DNA from: Spizellomyces punctatus DAOM BR117
Taxonomy: Eukaryota; Chytridiomycota; Chytridiomycetes; Spizellomycetales; Spizellomycetaceae
Length of the DNA stretch: 64,000 nucleotides
Assembly (NCBI RefSeq): GCF_000182565.1
Contig: NW_015971538.1
Coordinates: forward strand, 837,736-901,735
Direction of reading: 5' to 3'
Part shown: piece by piece, positions 33,688 through 45,400 of the stretch
Layout of the letters: each line of letters begins with the position of its first letter
Position numbering within the stretch: the stretch's first letter is position 1
Position numbers and translations under genes: made by a program
Notes under the pieces: generated by a model
Databases searched by the model: none
What the model saw: the letters and a program-made list of their open reading frames with translations, nothing else
Told to the model about the DNA's origin: nothing

Positions 33688-35700
33688 CTACCGCCATTTA
33701 TTAATCTTTCTTTCCTCCGCGAAGCGGGATTGGACAAACTCAATAAACTCTGGAGAATAATGCTTCTCTAGCTCGTGTGGCAGGATTTTTTCATGCTTCT
33801 CTGCTTCGTGGCGTGTTAAACAGACGACGTTCTGGAAACTTGCGGGTTTGGTGACATCCCATCGAATGAGCTGAAGTTTGTCAAAGGTGCCGGAAAGTGC
33901 ACTCCTTCCACGCCATATCTGAGTTCAACAGCGGTTAGGCACAACCCTATAGCAGATTTCCCTTGAGCAGTGTTTTCCGTTCTTACCTCCTCAAAAATAT
34001 AGCCCACATCAGATACGTTAAACGGTATATTGGCACTGTATAGGACATAGTGATTAAAACGTTGCCAACGTCAAACTTCTAAATATCCTTACCTTGCGCC
34101 GAAACCATCCTTCTCCTTATTGACCAGATCTCTGTGTAACCGCATATAAGTTTTCTCCCGTAACTTAATGGCCAGAGGATTGGTAGGCCAACCGGCCAAC
34201 TCAGTAATGACATAAGATGCCATGCAATTGCCAAATAGTGCGGGGAGAGTTCCAAGAACTGTATGGAAAATATCGATAAGATCAGTCCTATGACTGCCCG
34301 AAAACTCATTCGTTCATACCAGGAAGAATCCTAAAGGCATCGTTCCCATTAGAAAGCAAACTTAGGCAGTGGTTCTCCCCACTGAAGGCACCTTACCGAA
34401 CACGAAAGTCTGGCAAAGCTGAGTACTCATCAGCTTCCTGCACTTTCTCCTCCTCCAAAGGTAGCAGTTTAACCGCACCAGGCTTCTCTGTAGAGTAAAC
34501 CACGGTCACTCCGCTTTCCACTCCTTTCAACTTTAGACCTCTTCTAGTAGCTCTAGCCAAGGGATCCTCTAGATGGATTGAGCTTGTCAGCCCGCAGTGC
34601 AATCAATGAGTTACCCTGCGTGAATATAGTCACCAAAGGTTTCGCTAATGTCCGCAATCTGTATACGTGATGGATCAGCCTTTGCTCCGGCACCCATAGA
34701 AGAGATTATCCGTATTTTGCTGTCCACACAATATTTAATCAGGTCCATCTTGGTATTGAGGTTATCAATACAATCTAGCCTTCGCGGGTTAACTGAGCAT
34801 GCTCCAGTAAATGATGACTCCTGGACCACAATTACCAAGAACATAATCCGGATTGCCGCTAAGCAGCTCCGGGGCAGCCGCAATATTGAAAAGCTCCATG
34901 CACGCATCTATTTTGGCGTGAGGGGCAATGTCGAGGAAATGCTTCTTCAGACATGTGCTCTTGGGCGTTCCAACATCGGCCTGCGTCGCTACAGCGTGAC
35001 GGTTCAAGCTCGAGAGTGTCACTTGGTCAAAATCGATCAGACGAAGATGCTGCAAGATGTTAGAGGTTGTACTATACAGCACAATACAACAGCCATGAAT
35101 TACCTCAACTCCAGATCGTAGAAGCATATGTGCCTATTAACATAAACGATTTACAAATTGAACATACTGCGCCAATGGAAACGCTATTCGTGTCATCGCT
35201 AATACTGGTCTAATGACTTACCGCATGGCTTCCTAGTTTTGCGTGATCAGTATAGGCTCTAGCACTGTACAAGACTCTTACATCGCTCACCTACGCCCCC
35301 TAATCCAACCACTATAACGAAAGACGATCGGATCTTTGCCACTCCCTGGTGCGCAAAAGATATTGTCAGAGCCATTGATGCTGGATCCACGGATATCCCA
35401 CAATGTCACCTCTTCCCCTAAAAATGCGTAATTGCGGGCGAGCTGCTCTCGTATCAGGCCTTCATCAGTGGTCAAAGGCTTCTTTGACGTGACTCCTCGG
35501 GCGATGTCTGTCGCTTCATCGAGGTGGTTTATGGAGTTTTGGATGGAGTTAGATATATCTCTCTTTATGCGTTTTATCCGAGCCCGTTTATTGAAGTGTT
35601 GTACGATAAATATTGAAGATGCTGTGAGAGCCGATGCTGCAATTGCCACAGCAAGAGTGTTTACAATGCTATCTCCTAGTGAGGCAGCTTTGAGTCCCAT
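33688..35700 (-). CDS. TCD1: tRNA threonylcarbamoyladenosine dehydratase (E1-like), membrane anchored
   Basis: Converts t6A37 to cyclic ct6A37 in tRNAs using ATP; in yeast the paralogues Tcd1/Tcd2 sit on the mitochondrial outer membrane. ATG 35700: MGLKAASLGDSIVNTLAVAI followed by AASALTASSIFIV is a single N-terminal anchor. The E1/ThiF fold follows: EQLARNYAFLGEE, VIVVGLGGVG-SHA-AHMLLR (nucleotide loop), LRLIDFDQVTLSSLNRHAVA, YVLDCIDNLNTKMDLIKYCV, RIISSMGAGAKADPSRIQIA and DPLARATRRGLK. The C-terminal module includes YVITELAGWPTNPLAIKLRE, SDVGYIFEE and ALSGTFDKLQLIRWD, then ERKINKWR at 33688. The SHA of the loop is encoded by an 11-nt exon (35222-35232). I cannot tell Tcd1 from Tcd2 by eye. 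Confidence 0.9.
35222..35232 (-). other. 11-nt microexon of TCD gene
   Basis: The sense sequence GAAGCCATGCG is bordered by AG upstream and GTAAG downstream. It joins the exon ending GGGGGCGTAG (donor GTGAGC) to the exon starting GCACATATG. Only with this exon does the frame read GLGGVGSHAAHMLLR, the E1 nucleotide-binding loop. Both flanking phases agree. Confidence 0.75.
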
Positions 35701-35836
35701 GATGCTGATCGAGTTAAAAAGTCGAAGATACAAGCGCAACCTGAAAATTTCATAACGCTAATGAGTCATTAGTGCTTACGCAATTATCCTTCATGGTTAT
35801 CGGAAGCGCGCACACTTCAATTCTCGCACCTAAACC

Positions 35837-37093
35837 ATGCCGCAATTGGGACAACCATCAAGTGGGACTAGTCCCCGAACAACGCAAAGTATTGGCAGCG
35901 TTTCCTCTACATCTTCCGTTTCTTTGAGTGGAGTTGCCTCCTCATCGGGGGTGCTCATTGCACCACCTAGAAAAAGCTCACAGATTGTAACATCCGCGAC
36001 ATCACCCGCACCAGCTTCGATATCTTCACAAGGTCTAAGCCCATCTTACTCTCATACATCCGTGTCAAATATCAACAAGTCACTGTCAACACTCGATGCG
36101 CAGAAGATTAGCAAGGACATTGCAGCCGACTCAACCATTAGAGGAAGTGCTTGGCAAACGCTATGCGTTAAAGTACTCCCTTTGTTCAATGGCCAAGGCT
36201 TAAAAGGGCATATGGAAGACATGAACGAGCTTGTCAGGTCCGTTTATCATTAGTTCCTTAACACGTACCGGATTTTCATGTACTGACGTTCCTCCACACA
36301 GCAACTGGTTAACTGACACTCCGGCATATTTGGTTGTGGAAGAGCTGAATGACTTACTAAATACTGGAATGCTGACACTCGGAAACAAGCTCGCAACTGT
36401 AGCGAACGAGGTTCTTGCAAGCCGTTTGGTGGAAGTATGGTCTTTCTATTTCGGAACGGTTGTCCCGTACCTTCAAGGCGTGTTTCTACCCGTTCGAACG
36501 CAATGGCGCAATGCTGCAGCTCGAACTGGTGATTCTCCAGATGTAAGGAAAATGGCTCTGATTGCTTTTCGCGACCAAATCATTGTGCCTTTAGGTGGTC
36601 GCCTCACAGGTATCTGTTCGTACCTAGTGGATGACTTTTAGCAGTAACCCGTAGCCGGTTCAGGTGCTGACTATTCTGAACTCAATAGGGATTTTCCCCA
36701 AGCTGGTCGCAGACATTGAAAACGGTAGAAAAATCAATGACACTGCCTCACGCCTGATGCAAATGCTATGTATTTTGGACGGTATTCCCTTGGCCGATGA
36801 TCGGGCGAGTCCCATTGCAGAAGTCTTGGCTGTATTCAAGGAGACAATGATGGGAAACCCCGGACTTAATCGAAATAGCATTGCCCTATTTGGTGCGCGG
36901 GTGCACACATCCACATGATTTTTTCGATATCCGACATAACCAGCTCTGTCAAATCGTGCACTGACGACAAACTTTGGTTCTCTGACGTGTGTATTGTACA
37001 AAGCACATCTTCGGACCGATAGCTGTATGGCAGCTGGTCACAAAGGGACCGAACCGAAACGAAAAAGGGGTGGACCACTCTGCTGGCCACTAG
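35837..37093 (+). CDS. HbrB-domain TORC2 subunit (Bit61/PRR5-like)
   Basis: TORC2 accessory subunit of the Bit61/HbrB/Protor family. The Ser/Thr-rich N-terminus starts MPQLGQPSSG at 35837. The HbrB core is WQTLCVKVLPLFNGQGLKGH, MEDMNELVR, NWLTDTPAYLVVEELNDLLN, TLGNKLATVANEVLASRLVE, VWSFYFGTVVPYLQGVFLPV and RKMALIAFRDQIIVPLGGRL. This fits the family pattern LFNGE-L---IEDLN, LP-L--VW-FFF--VLPYL-A-FLPL and -LL-FRD-IVLP. The next exon has GIFPKLVADIENGRKINDTA and LMQMLCILDGI. The C-terminus is uncertain: I prefer a splice near 36894 to about 37029 with a stop at 37093. It must end before 37202, where the convergent gene's exon ends. Confidence 0.8.
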
Positions 37094-37201
37094 TTAGTTA
37101 CCTAAGCGCTGTGGAACGAAGTTCACTTCGCTCTATTGGGGAGCCACGACGATACAAGTTGCGCTATCAGGGCAGGCACATGATGAACATGTTACGAATG
37201 C

Positions 37202-38448
37202 TCAGGTATCGAGATCAAAAAGTTCGGAAAATCGTGTCTCCATTGCATAAATATTTGGATGGTTGATATCAGAGACGGTGGCTCGTGACTTTCGCTTCCG
37301 ATCCTGGTCGTATAAGACGTCTAATGCCTTGAGCAATGATTTCTTTCGCTGATGCCAGTATTCGCCAGTTAGTATTACGTGTTAAGTGGTGCAACGTTAA
37401 TCATAACCCGTACCTCCTCCATGTGAATGCCGCGTACGGCTTCCTTATAGCGCTCCGCCGCTTTCTGTTTTAGGAGATGTTCTCTATCTCTATGGAATAC
37501 CTCGTTTTCTATTCTCATCTTGACGACCTTGTCAGCTTGTGTCCATGCATCTGTTCTACGCGCGGTGGGGTCACAACGAGTTGCTGCAAAGTCCCGGTGT
37601 AGGCACGTCTTGTCGAAACTCTCAAACGTTCGGCTTGACAGCAATGTGCGTGGCACAGGCATTGATGGTATTTCTACGTCTGGTGCACTGGCAGCTTTTC
37701 GCTCTCGGTATAATTGGGCTAGTTGGACTGCACGCTCATTCTCCTTCTTCCTCGTTTGCTCCAAGATCGCTCGCTTCCGAATGGTGGGGGCAAGCCGGGC
37801 AGTCGTCTCATGGTCTCGCTGAAAGTCTGATTGTTCACTCTCCACCTAGGTTTATAAATTGAGAGTTGCGACGAACCTCTATCCGAGCCTCAGCACCACG
37901 CTGCATCTCTTGTTCCTGTCTCGCGGCGGCTGTGGCCCTCAAATGTTCTAAGGCCTTTCGCTGTCCAAGAAGGAACATAAGCTTCTATTCATTTCAATTC
38001 AACCAATAGTGGAGAACAAGCTCACCTCAGCCATTAGGAAGCTACTTGCATCATGATGCGCCGTACCTGCAGCGCGGACATGTCGCCGTTCTAAGTCTGT
38101 GAGAGATCCTAACAATGCGTCGCGCTGCAAAGCCCATTTCTCCTGCATGCCGCGTTAGAACATTGAGGCATCCATTGACAACCCGGACAGTATCCCACCT
38201 CCAGTTGGTCAATGGTATCGCCCCACTCAGTGCCGGCAGCTGCCCTGTAACGTCGTCGCCGTTCTGCTGCGATCCGCTTCTCCTGCTCCCGAATCTAGGG
38301 GTGCCTTCGTTCGTAAGTCTTGCAAGTACGCGAGCCGCGCCAAATCTGTTCTCACCTGCTGTAGGCGCTGCACCTTTTGCTTCTTTTGCTCCTCTTGTTT
38401 GAGCTTTTCCGCCTCTCCTGGACTCGGTCGGAGAAATCCAGCCGCCAT
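37202..38448 (-). CDS. Coiled-coil protein resembling the CEP295 N-terminus
   Basis: Likely centriole/basal-body protein. Spliced from ATG 38448: MAAGFLRPSPGEAEKLKQEE, QKKQKVQRLQQVR joined to IREQEKRIAAERRRRYRAAA, then EWGDTIDQLEEKWALQRDAL and SSFLMAEERQKALEHLRATA. Next are MQRGAEARIEVESEQSDFQR, AILEQTRKKENERAVQLAQL, a segment with RTDAWTQADKVVKMRIENEV, and RKKSLLKALDVLYDQDRKRK to the stop at 37202-37204. The LR-SP-E---LK-E---R-K-RLLQVREQE opening followed by Arg-rich helices and W-(x)5-L matches the start of vertebrate CEP295/Ana1, though this protein is far shorter. The match is N-terminal only. It is divergent from STN1 (135 bp). Confidence 0.6.
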
Positions 38449-38583
38449 TTCGAAGGATACGCGTTGCGAACCCAAACGCGTGGGAGCTTCTTGGTAAATC
38501 TGCACGCTAGATGCTCACTCAGGTGGAGATTTGGGCTGCAGTTCCACGTCCATGACGCTTCTGGGCTGAAGAGAAGTCTCCTC
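38449..38583. promoter_or_regulatory. Shared divergent promoter CEP295-like/STN1
   Basis: 135 bp between start codons. No motif assigned. This is one of the shortest divergent gaps in the window. Confidence 0.4.
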
Positions 38584-39996
38584 ATGGCGACACCTGAAGT
38601 CCCTCTTCCTCCCTCTCTATTCGGACTGGACCACTTGTTTTGGATAAACTCCAAATTGTTCGTGGCAGACATTCTAGCTTTGCTCCCACATCCTGAGATC
38701 GCTGATGTTTACCTGTACAATAACCATCCCTTGCGCAAGGTGGAAGTGACTGGAATTATTGTGGGAAAAGAAGAATCGGCCAGTTTTGTCTTATACACAG
38801 GTAGCTGTCCGATGGTGAATTGCAGTACATGCCTAATATTTCCCTATTACGACCCAAGTTGATGATGGCACTGGCCTTGTACCGTGCATAAGCTGGTTTT
38901 CTCGTACCGAACGGTTCCTAATTGATCGGAAAACACTCCTATTGGGAACGCTAGTTAGAATAGCAGGTCGCGTGTCGGATTATCGAGGTCAGAGGCAGAT
39001 AACTGTGAATGCGATCTGTTAGTATATTTCCTTCCACTCCCTTACTATCCAATTCTTGAAAAATAGTCGACTCAAAGAACTTTCTGTCAATGTAGCAGCG
39101 GAAAACGACCCGAATATTGAGACTATGCGATGGCTAGAAGTTATCGATTTGAAGCAATCTGTTTACGATGTGCCCCTCGAGATCTCTGGTGGACACATGG
39201 AGCGTGCTCGGGTACTATTGATGTCCCCAGAAACCAATAGGGTAGCAGCGAACAACTGCCCCGGGGATCGAAATCCGTCCGTGGAGGTGAGCTGGAATGG
39301 TACCTCCTTGTTTGCTCTGTAGAGACGGCAGCGTGTGATTGATTGATTGTTTTCTCAGCTGGAACAGCTTCTAAGGGAAAAGCGTGACCTAGATACGACC
39401 GAACAAGATTTAAAGCGGGCCTTAAAGCTCTTCATCCAGAGCAAAGAACTGGTGCGAGTTCCCTACATGGTTCTCAGACATTCGGACGAGATTCTCTTCC
39501 TAGTTAACAGGTTGCTGATGACACAAGTAAGCTGCATGGTACTGTATAAGCTCTGTGCTGTAACCGGCTAACTACGTGCTCTAGAATCAAATATCAAATC
39601 CTAGTGCACAACGAGTTAACTCAACCTTAGCCCGTGCCGTGCAAACTCTGGTTAGGGAGGGATTCATGTATTTGTACAGTGAAGAGGAGGATGTGTATGA
39701 AATTATCCGTCACGATGTCAACCTGGGATTGGCGATTCTCAACCTTATTAAAAGCGATGCAAAATGCCAGGGAGGTGCGTTATCATTATTCTGTGCGATA
39801 AATTTCAGGCTTCTTCGGCTAACGTCCATCTTTGGAAGGTGCGGTATTGGAAAACATCATCTTCACTCTGCGATTGGATAAGAAATTCAAATATGTCCAC
39901 AAGAACGCCATTGAGAAGTCCGTTGGGCTTCTGGTCAATGCAAGCGAAATTTATGAGGTAGACCACAAGGAATACAGAGCTGTTGAAATAGGCTGA
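38584..39996 (+). CDS. STN1: CST complex subunit STN1 (telomere OB-fold protein)
   Basis: Single-strand telomere DNA-binding subunit of CST, promoting C-strand fill-in with DNA polymerase alpha-primase. ATG 38584: LFGLDHLFWINSKLFVADIL, IADVYLYNNHPLRKVEVTGI, VDDGTGLVPCISWFSRTERF, GTLVRIAGRVSDYRGQRQIT, WLEVIDLKQSVYDVPLEI. This is the OB fold with the YLYNNHPI--V-V-G-(V/I)-G motif and VDD-TG-I-C--W. The C-terminal winged-helix part has ARAVQTLVREGFMYLYSEEE, DVYEIIRHDVNLGLAILNLI and KKFKYVHKNAIEKSVGLLVN before EYRAVEIG at 39996. It has both STN1 modules in the usual order. Confidence 0.9.
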
Positions 39997-40260
39997 TGGA
40001 GCAGTTCACCCAAATGGGGGATAGATAGCTCAGTCTAGGAGGCCGAAATTGACCGTCATACAGCGATTGTACCTCAAGTATATAGAACGTGAAGTAACTT
40101 GGCGCCAGTCTTTCTAGTCCTGGATCTCGTCTGCTCAACCCATTGCTAAAGCAATGTCGACGCGATAGGGGCAGCAGTCAATATATTCAGTCCCATTGTG
40201 AAAAGGTCCTTCTCATAGTCGTCGTGAGCAAAACGAATTTTGTTCTCACCCACCCATTCG

Positions 40261-41168
40261 ATGGCGATCACTAATGAGGGGAAGGTTCACGTACTACTCA
40301 ACTCAATGACCCCGGCAGACGCATCCCTTTACATGCGAACCGCAAAGCACTTCAACCGGATCCTCCCATCCATTAATGAGCAACCCTTAACGATAGATTC
40401 TCTAGTCAAGTCAAGACCTGGAACCGCAGCGGAACAAGCAGCTTTGGAAAGATGCCATATCTGGAGGGACCAAATACTTGAGAAGAGCACGTAATGTGTC
40501 GAAGATCTGTTACCAGCGGTTGGAGATTTTAACGGCCGACCCTTGCATCCCATGCATAGGCAGTCGAGTTCGCAAGTTGATGCAGGGCCTTGCAGAAAAG
40601 GGCTGCGCTTTTCGGAAGGAGAACTTCACATGCATAACATGCGACGAAAAGTTGGCAGGGGGCTTTGGCCCTGCTGTAGGGGTACGTTGTGGGTATTATA
40701 TATATCTAGTCTGTGCTCATGCTACCGCTTGTTAGGTCCATCTATGCAGCAATATTTTTCAGACAAAAGCGCACATGGAAGACACCATGGCCCACGAACT
40801 CGTCCACGCATATGACTATTGTCGAGCGAATCTCGTTGAAACTAACTGCCAGCATCATGCTTGCACGGAAATTCGTGCGGCCAGTTTAAGCGGTGATTGT
40901 GATATGTTACGGGAGTGGAGTAGAGGAAACTTTGGCTTCTTTGGCCAGTTTGAGGTACTGTCGTTGCATTAGTTACTCATAGTGCAGAGAAATCGAGTTC
41001 GTAACTATTCTTCGATGTAAGAAATGCGTCAAACGTCGAGCAACTTTGGCAATATCTTTCAACCCGTCTTGCCACGGAGATAAAGCTAGACAGACAGTGG
41101 AAGCAGTCTATTCACAGTGTATTGTTGATATATCACCTTTCAGTAAAGAAGAGCTAATAGAATCATAA
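40261..41168 (+). CDS. ATP23: Mitochondrial metalloprotease ATP23
   Basis: Intermembrane-space protease and chaperone that processes Atp6 and helps F0 assembly; human counterpart XRCC6BP1. Starting at 40261, it has an N-terminal extension and then ERCHIWRDQILEKS. After an intron comes the conserved CIPCIGSRVRKLMQGLAEKG, CAFRKENFTCITCDEKLAGG and FGPAVG. The next exon carries MEDTMAHELVHAYDYCRANL (HExxH = HELVH), TNCQHHACTEIRAASLSGDC and FGFFGQFE. The last exon is KCVKRRATLAISFNPSCHGD and SPFSKEELIES, with the stop at 41166-41168. Cys-rich segments fit oxidative folding in the intermembrane space. No classical presequence is evident, as usual for the family. Confidence 0.9.
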
Positions 41169-41525
41169 TAGCTGTTGTACACCAACAAGCCAACACTTGC
41201 TTCTAGAACCTGTTGCTCGAGTTCTCTTCATTTTAAATTACTGGACACAACATCCGGAATGGTAGGTTAAGGCTGAGACTTCCGTGCACTCTGGACGATG
41301 TACGCAGCGTCCTTTGCATTTCCATCAACCTGTGCCCGAGCGTCAGATGTCGTGCTTCCCCTTGTCGTTCATGCATTCGTACTGTCACCTCGACATTGAC
41401 ATAATGTGCCCACAGATGGATATGTCACCACGATTCGAGTTCATGATCGCGGTGAAAATGTTTTCATTCACTTGCGTGAGGTGTTCGGGTACTTAAGAAC
41501 AGCATCCATGACATAAGACGATGGA

Positions 41526-42188
41526 CTATCCGTGCACGGTATACTCGACATCGAAGATCTTGACCAATAACTCAAAAAATCGTACATCATTCCACACTTC
41601 GGAAGTAAATATGCACTGAACGAGCGCTCCCGAGTCAAATCTTTCAACAAAGAACTGTTCAACCTCCTGTAGATCGCTTGAGAAATATAAATGCGTCACT
41701 GCCTCCCATTCAGGCCCTATGAGATCGTTTGTAACGGGATACGGCACCCCCAGATCGATATCGGCTTTATGAATGTTAGATAGCGCTGGAGCAGAGTTGC
41801 CCCTTGGAACGGTGGATATATGATATAGTATGTCACTAGTATCTAACACGTCCAGCTTCTTTCTTATATGTAGTTCAAACCACTCTTTTTCCATGAACCC
41901 CTCAACGTATGGACGCTGCTGAGCGGTATCTTCGTTCAGAGGAGGTTGGGACGAGGTAGTGAACAAGGCGTGCTTATTGAGGTGCAAAAGGTATCGAAGA
42001 ATGGAGTTAGATTCAGCCATGAGAGGACCGACGCAACTCATGCTCGATGTCAGAACGCCCCTGAGGTAGGCATCGTTCAGAAACAAAAGGTCCGCGAACG
42101 AGCGGGCTTTGGTATGAAATAGACTCATGCCGTTAGCATGCTTCTCCTTCAGTAATTCTGACCACGGTTGTGTGCACTTGTTGTTCAT
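41526..42188 (-). CDS. Intronless protein of unknown function
   Basis: I do not assign a named family. This is a single uninterrupted 220-codon frame from ATG 42188 (MNNKCTQPWSELLKEKHANG) to the stop at 41526. The sequence reads as one compact domain: ARSFADLLFLNDAYLRGVLT, a middle part SILRYLLHLNKHALFTTSSQ-PP followed by QQRPYVEGF, and EWEAVTHLYFSSDLQEVEQF near the end. The combination 'LL-LN--ALFTT-SQP' with a QRPYVEGF strand recalls small bacterial and phage proteins of unknown function (DUF6919-like), but I could not test this. It has no intron while nearly every neighbour has many. It is divergent from AP-2 alpha with a 290-bp gap. Confidence 0.65.
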   Translation of the reverse strand: MNNKCTQPWSELLKEKHANGMSLFHTKARSFADLLFLNDAYLRGVLTSSMSCVGPLMAESNSILRYLLHLNKHALFTTSSQPPLNEDTAQQRPYVEGFMEKEWFELHIRKKLDVLDTSDILYHISTVPRGNSAPALSNIHKADIDLGVPYPVTNDLIGPEWEAVTHLYFSSDLQEVEQFFVERFDSGALVQCIFTSEVWNDVRFFELLVKIFDVEYTVHG

Positions 42189-42478
42189 TACTTTGAAAGA
42201 CCTTGGTGATGAGCGAGAAACTTCAAGGTTAAAGTCGTGATGGAGAGCACAACTTCACGTGCCATTCACCGCGCGACACGCCCTTGACACCACCGCTTTG
42301 TCAACTTTGGACCGACCAGCAAGTGGAGGGTCAAACTGCGAGCACAACCGGTCGTCGTGCAGCCATCGACATATCCAGACGCATTTGATAGCCGACACAA
42401 GGCAGTTCATGTAACAGAATGGTGCGTTGCTGTGTTTCAATACATGCAAGATTTCAGCCCGGCTCACAATCCCAGTCT

Positions 42479-45400
42479 ATGCGAGGGTTAACGGTTTTTA
42501 TCGCCGACCTCCGCAATTGTTGGTATCGACGATCTTGTCATATATGAGCCGTCCATAGTCATCTAAAATGAGTAATAGGTCGTGCGCGAGAGTTGGAGGA
42601 GAAGCGAGTGAACAAAGAGTTGGCCAACATACGCTCTAAATTCAAAGGTATTAAGAGTTTTCACCGGCTGCTTCAGGCGTAATATGTCTAATTATGCAAC
42701 AACCTAGATCCAAATCTCAGCGGTCGACAAAAGAAGAAATATGTTTGCAAACTGTTGTACATGTATATTCTTGGCTGGGATGTGGATTTTGGACACATGG
42801 AAGCCGTTAACCTACTGTCGTCCAACAAGTACTCTGAAAAGCAGATTGTGAGTAGGCATACGAGAACGTGCATCCTTGCGGCTTATTCATATGCTTACCC
42901 TTTCATGAGTAGGGATATCTTGCTGTAACCCTTATGCTGACGGAAACCAATGAACTTTTGCGATTGGTGGTGAATTCGATGCGGAAGGATTTGGATGATC
43001 CTAACGAAGTACACCAATGTTTAGCGTTGCAAGCGATCGCGAATATTGGTGCGAGGGAAATGGCCGAAGCATTATCAAATGATGTTCTACGTTTGCTGAC
43101 GACAAGGTGCGGACTACAGTAATGTGTATGCTAATCACAAGGCTAAATTAGTCGTTGGTGAATCTGCTTTAAAGCCATACGCGAAGTTTTACCAAGAAGA
43201 AGGCTGCACTTTGCTTATTGCGCTTATACCGCCGACATCCTGATTTAATTCCGGTGAAAGAGTGGGTCGGCAAACTTTTGGGTTTAATGGAGGAGTCGGA
43301 CATGGTATGATTGCCAGGTTTTGGCTATTTTTCTACAAACTAAAGGTGCTTTTTTTAAGGCGGCGGCACTGGCATCCACGAGCTTAATTCTCGCAATAGC
43401 CCAGCAATACCCTGACGAATCGGCAGGCTGTGTCCAGCGCGCAATATCAAGAATGCATAAGGTGCGGATTAGACGCAACTATTTGCATGCATGTGACACT
43501 CGCTGAACCATTTTCTGTTTGGTGCAGATTGTGATTGAAAAAGAGTACAGCCCGGATTATGTGTACTACAAAGTTCCGGTTCCCTGGTTGCAAGTGAAGC
43601 TCTTGCGTCTTTTGCAGTACTATCCTCCACCCGGTACGTTGATAGTTCATCGCTTTATAACATTGCTGCAAAGCTTACAAAACTCAATTCAGATGATAAA
43701 ACTGCTCGGAACAAATTGATCAATGTGATACAGACGATTTTAAATAATGCGCAAGATATTCCAAAGAATGTTCAACATAACAACGCTCAAAATGCAGTTC
43801 TTTTTGAAGCAATAAACCTCGCGATTCATCTGGATCCCGAATCGGAGATCGTGGTACAAGCATCGGCACTGCTCGGGCGATTTATATCATCAAAGGAAAC
43901 CAACATTCGGTACCTTGGGTTGGAGACGATGGCTCATCTCGCCGGTTTCGCCGAATCGCTCGACACAGTGAAAAAGCACCAGGAAACCATTATTCAATCG
44001 TTGAAAGACAAGGACATTAGCGTACGACGCCGGGCTCTCGATTTGCTGTACAGTATGTGCGATGTCACAAACGCAAGGGCTATCGTTTCAGAACTTCTGC
44101 ATTACTTGACAATTGCCGACTATGCAATCAGAGAGGAGATGGTGTTGAAAATTGCGATTCTAACGGAAAAGTTTGCAACGGACTACAGCTGGTACGTCGA
44201 TGTTATTCTCCAGCTCATAACTATTGCGGGAGATAGTGTGAGCGATGAGGTGTGGTACCGCGTTGTCCAAATCGTAACAAATAACGAAGATCTTCAAGAG
44301 TACGCTGTCCGTACAGTTCTGAATGCTCTGAAATCACCTACATGCCATGAAACGACTCTCAAGGTGGGGGGCTACATTTTGGGAGAATTTGGACATCTGA
44401 TTGCGAATTCCGCCGGTGGAACCCCAATGGAACAGTTCATGGCTTTACATTCAAAATTTGGCATGTGCACTGGTGCTACAAGGGCACTGCTCTTGTCAAC
44501 TTATCTTAAGTTCACCAATGTTTTCCCCGAAATTAAAGATCAAGTTATACGAGTCTTCAAGCAATATCGATTTGTACTTGATGTGGAACTACAGCAGCGG
44601 GCTTGCGAATATCTAGCCATTGCTACAATGCCTAGTGATGACTTACTACAGGCTGCTTGCGAGGAAATGCCCCCTTTCCCTGAACGGGAGTCTGCCCTGT
44701 TGAACCGACTTCACAAAAAGATTCAGGATACCGAGGATAAGCGTACATGGCAAATTGGTGGGAAGGACGCTAATAAGGAGGCGATGAAAAAGGCGGATCG
44801 TCGTCGTTCTGCCGTTGAACGTTCTCAAGAGAACATCGCCGCGACTACATCGAGTCAGCAGCCTGCACGGTCAGAAATGGATGAGCTACTCGGACTTGCG
44901 ACCGAACCAATTTCTCAACCTAGCCCGGAACATAATTATAACAAGTTGATCTTGGAAGCGAACGGGGTGCTATACGAGGACCAATATATCCAGATCGGTA
45001 TCAAATCCGAATATCACAATAACCTAGGCCGAATGGCAATTTTCTTCGGGAACAAATCGACGTCCACGATAACGAACCTGAACACAAATCTTCAGTCAGG
45101 TGAAGGAGTGAAGACTACGCTGATTCAGCCGATCGCCAGCACTGTTCCACCGGCTACGCAATACAACCAAGTAATGTTTTACTGTCTCTTAAAGTTGTGT
45201 CGGGCTGGCTTTAATAACATCTTGTACGTCGTAAACAGATGTATAACGTGGAGTGTCATGATGTGGTTGGACATGAAGTAATAATGCTCGTGAACTACAG
45301 TATCGGATCTCACCCCATAGAACTGAACATCAAGATGCCAATTGTGCCTTCCAAGTTTGTTTCTGCGGTAGAACTCAGTTCTACGGACTTCTTTGGACGA

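Noticed and set aside
36994-37266. Plus-strand basic open frame as the C-terminus of HbrB
   Set aside because: Its 3' part lies antisense to the last exon of the CEP295-like gene (37202-37335), which has good splice sites and protein sequence.
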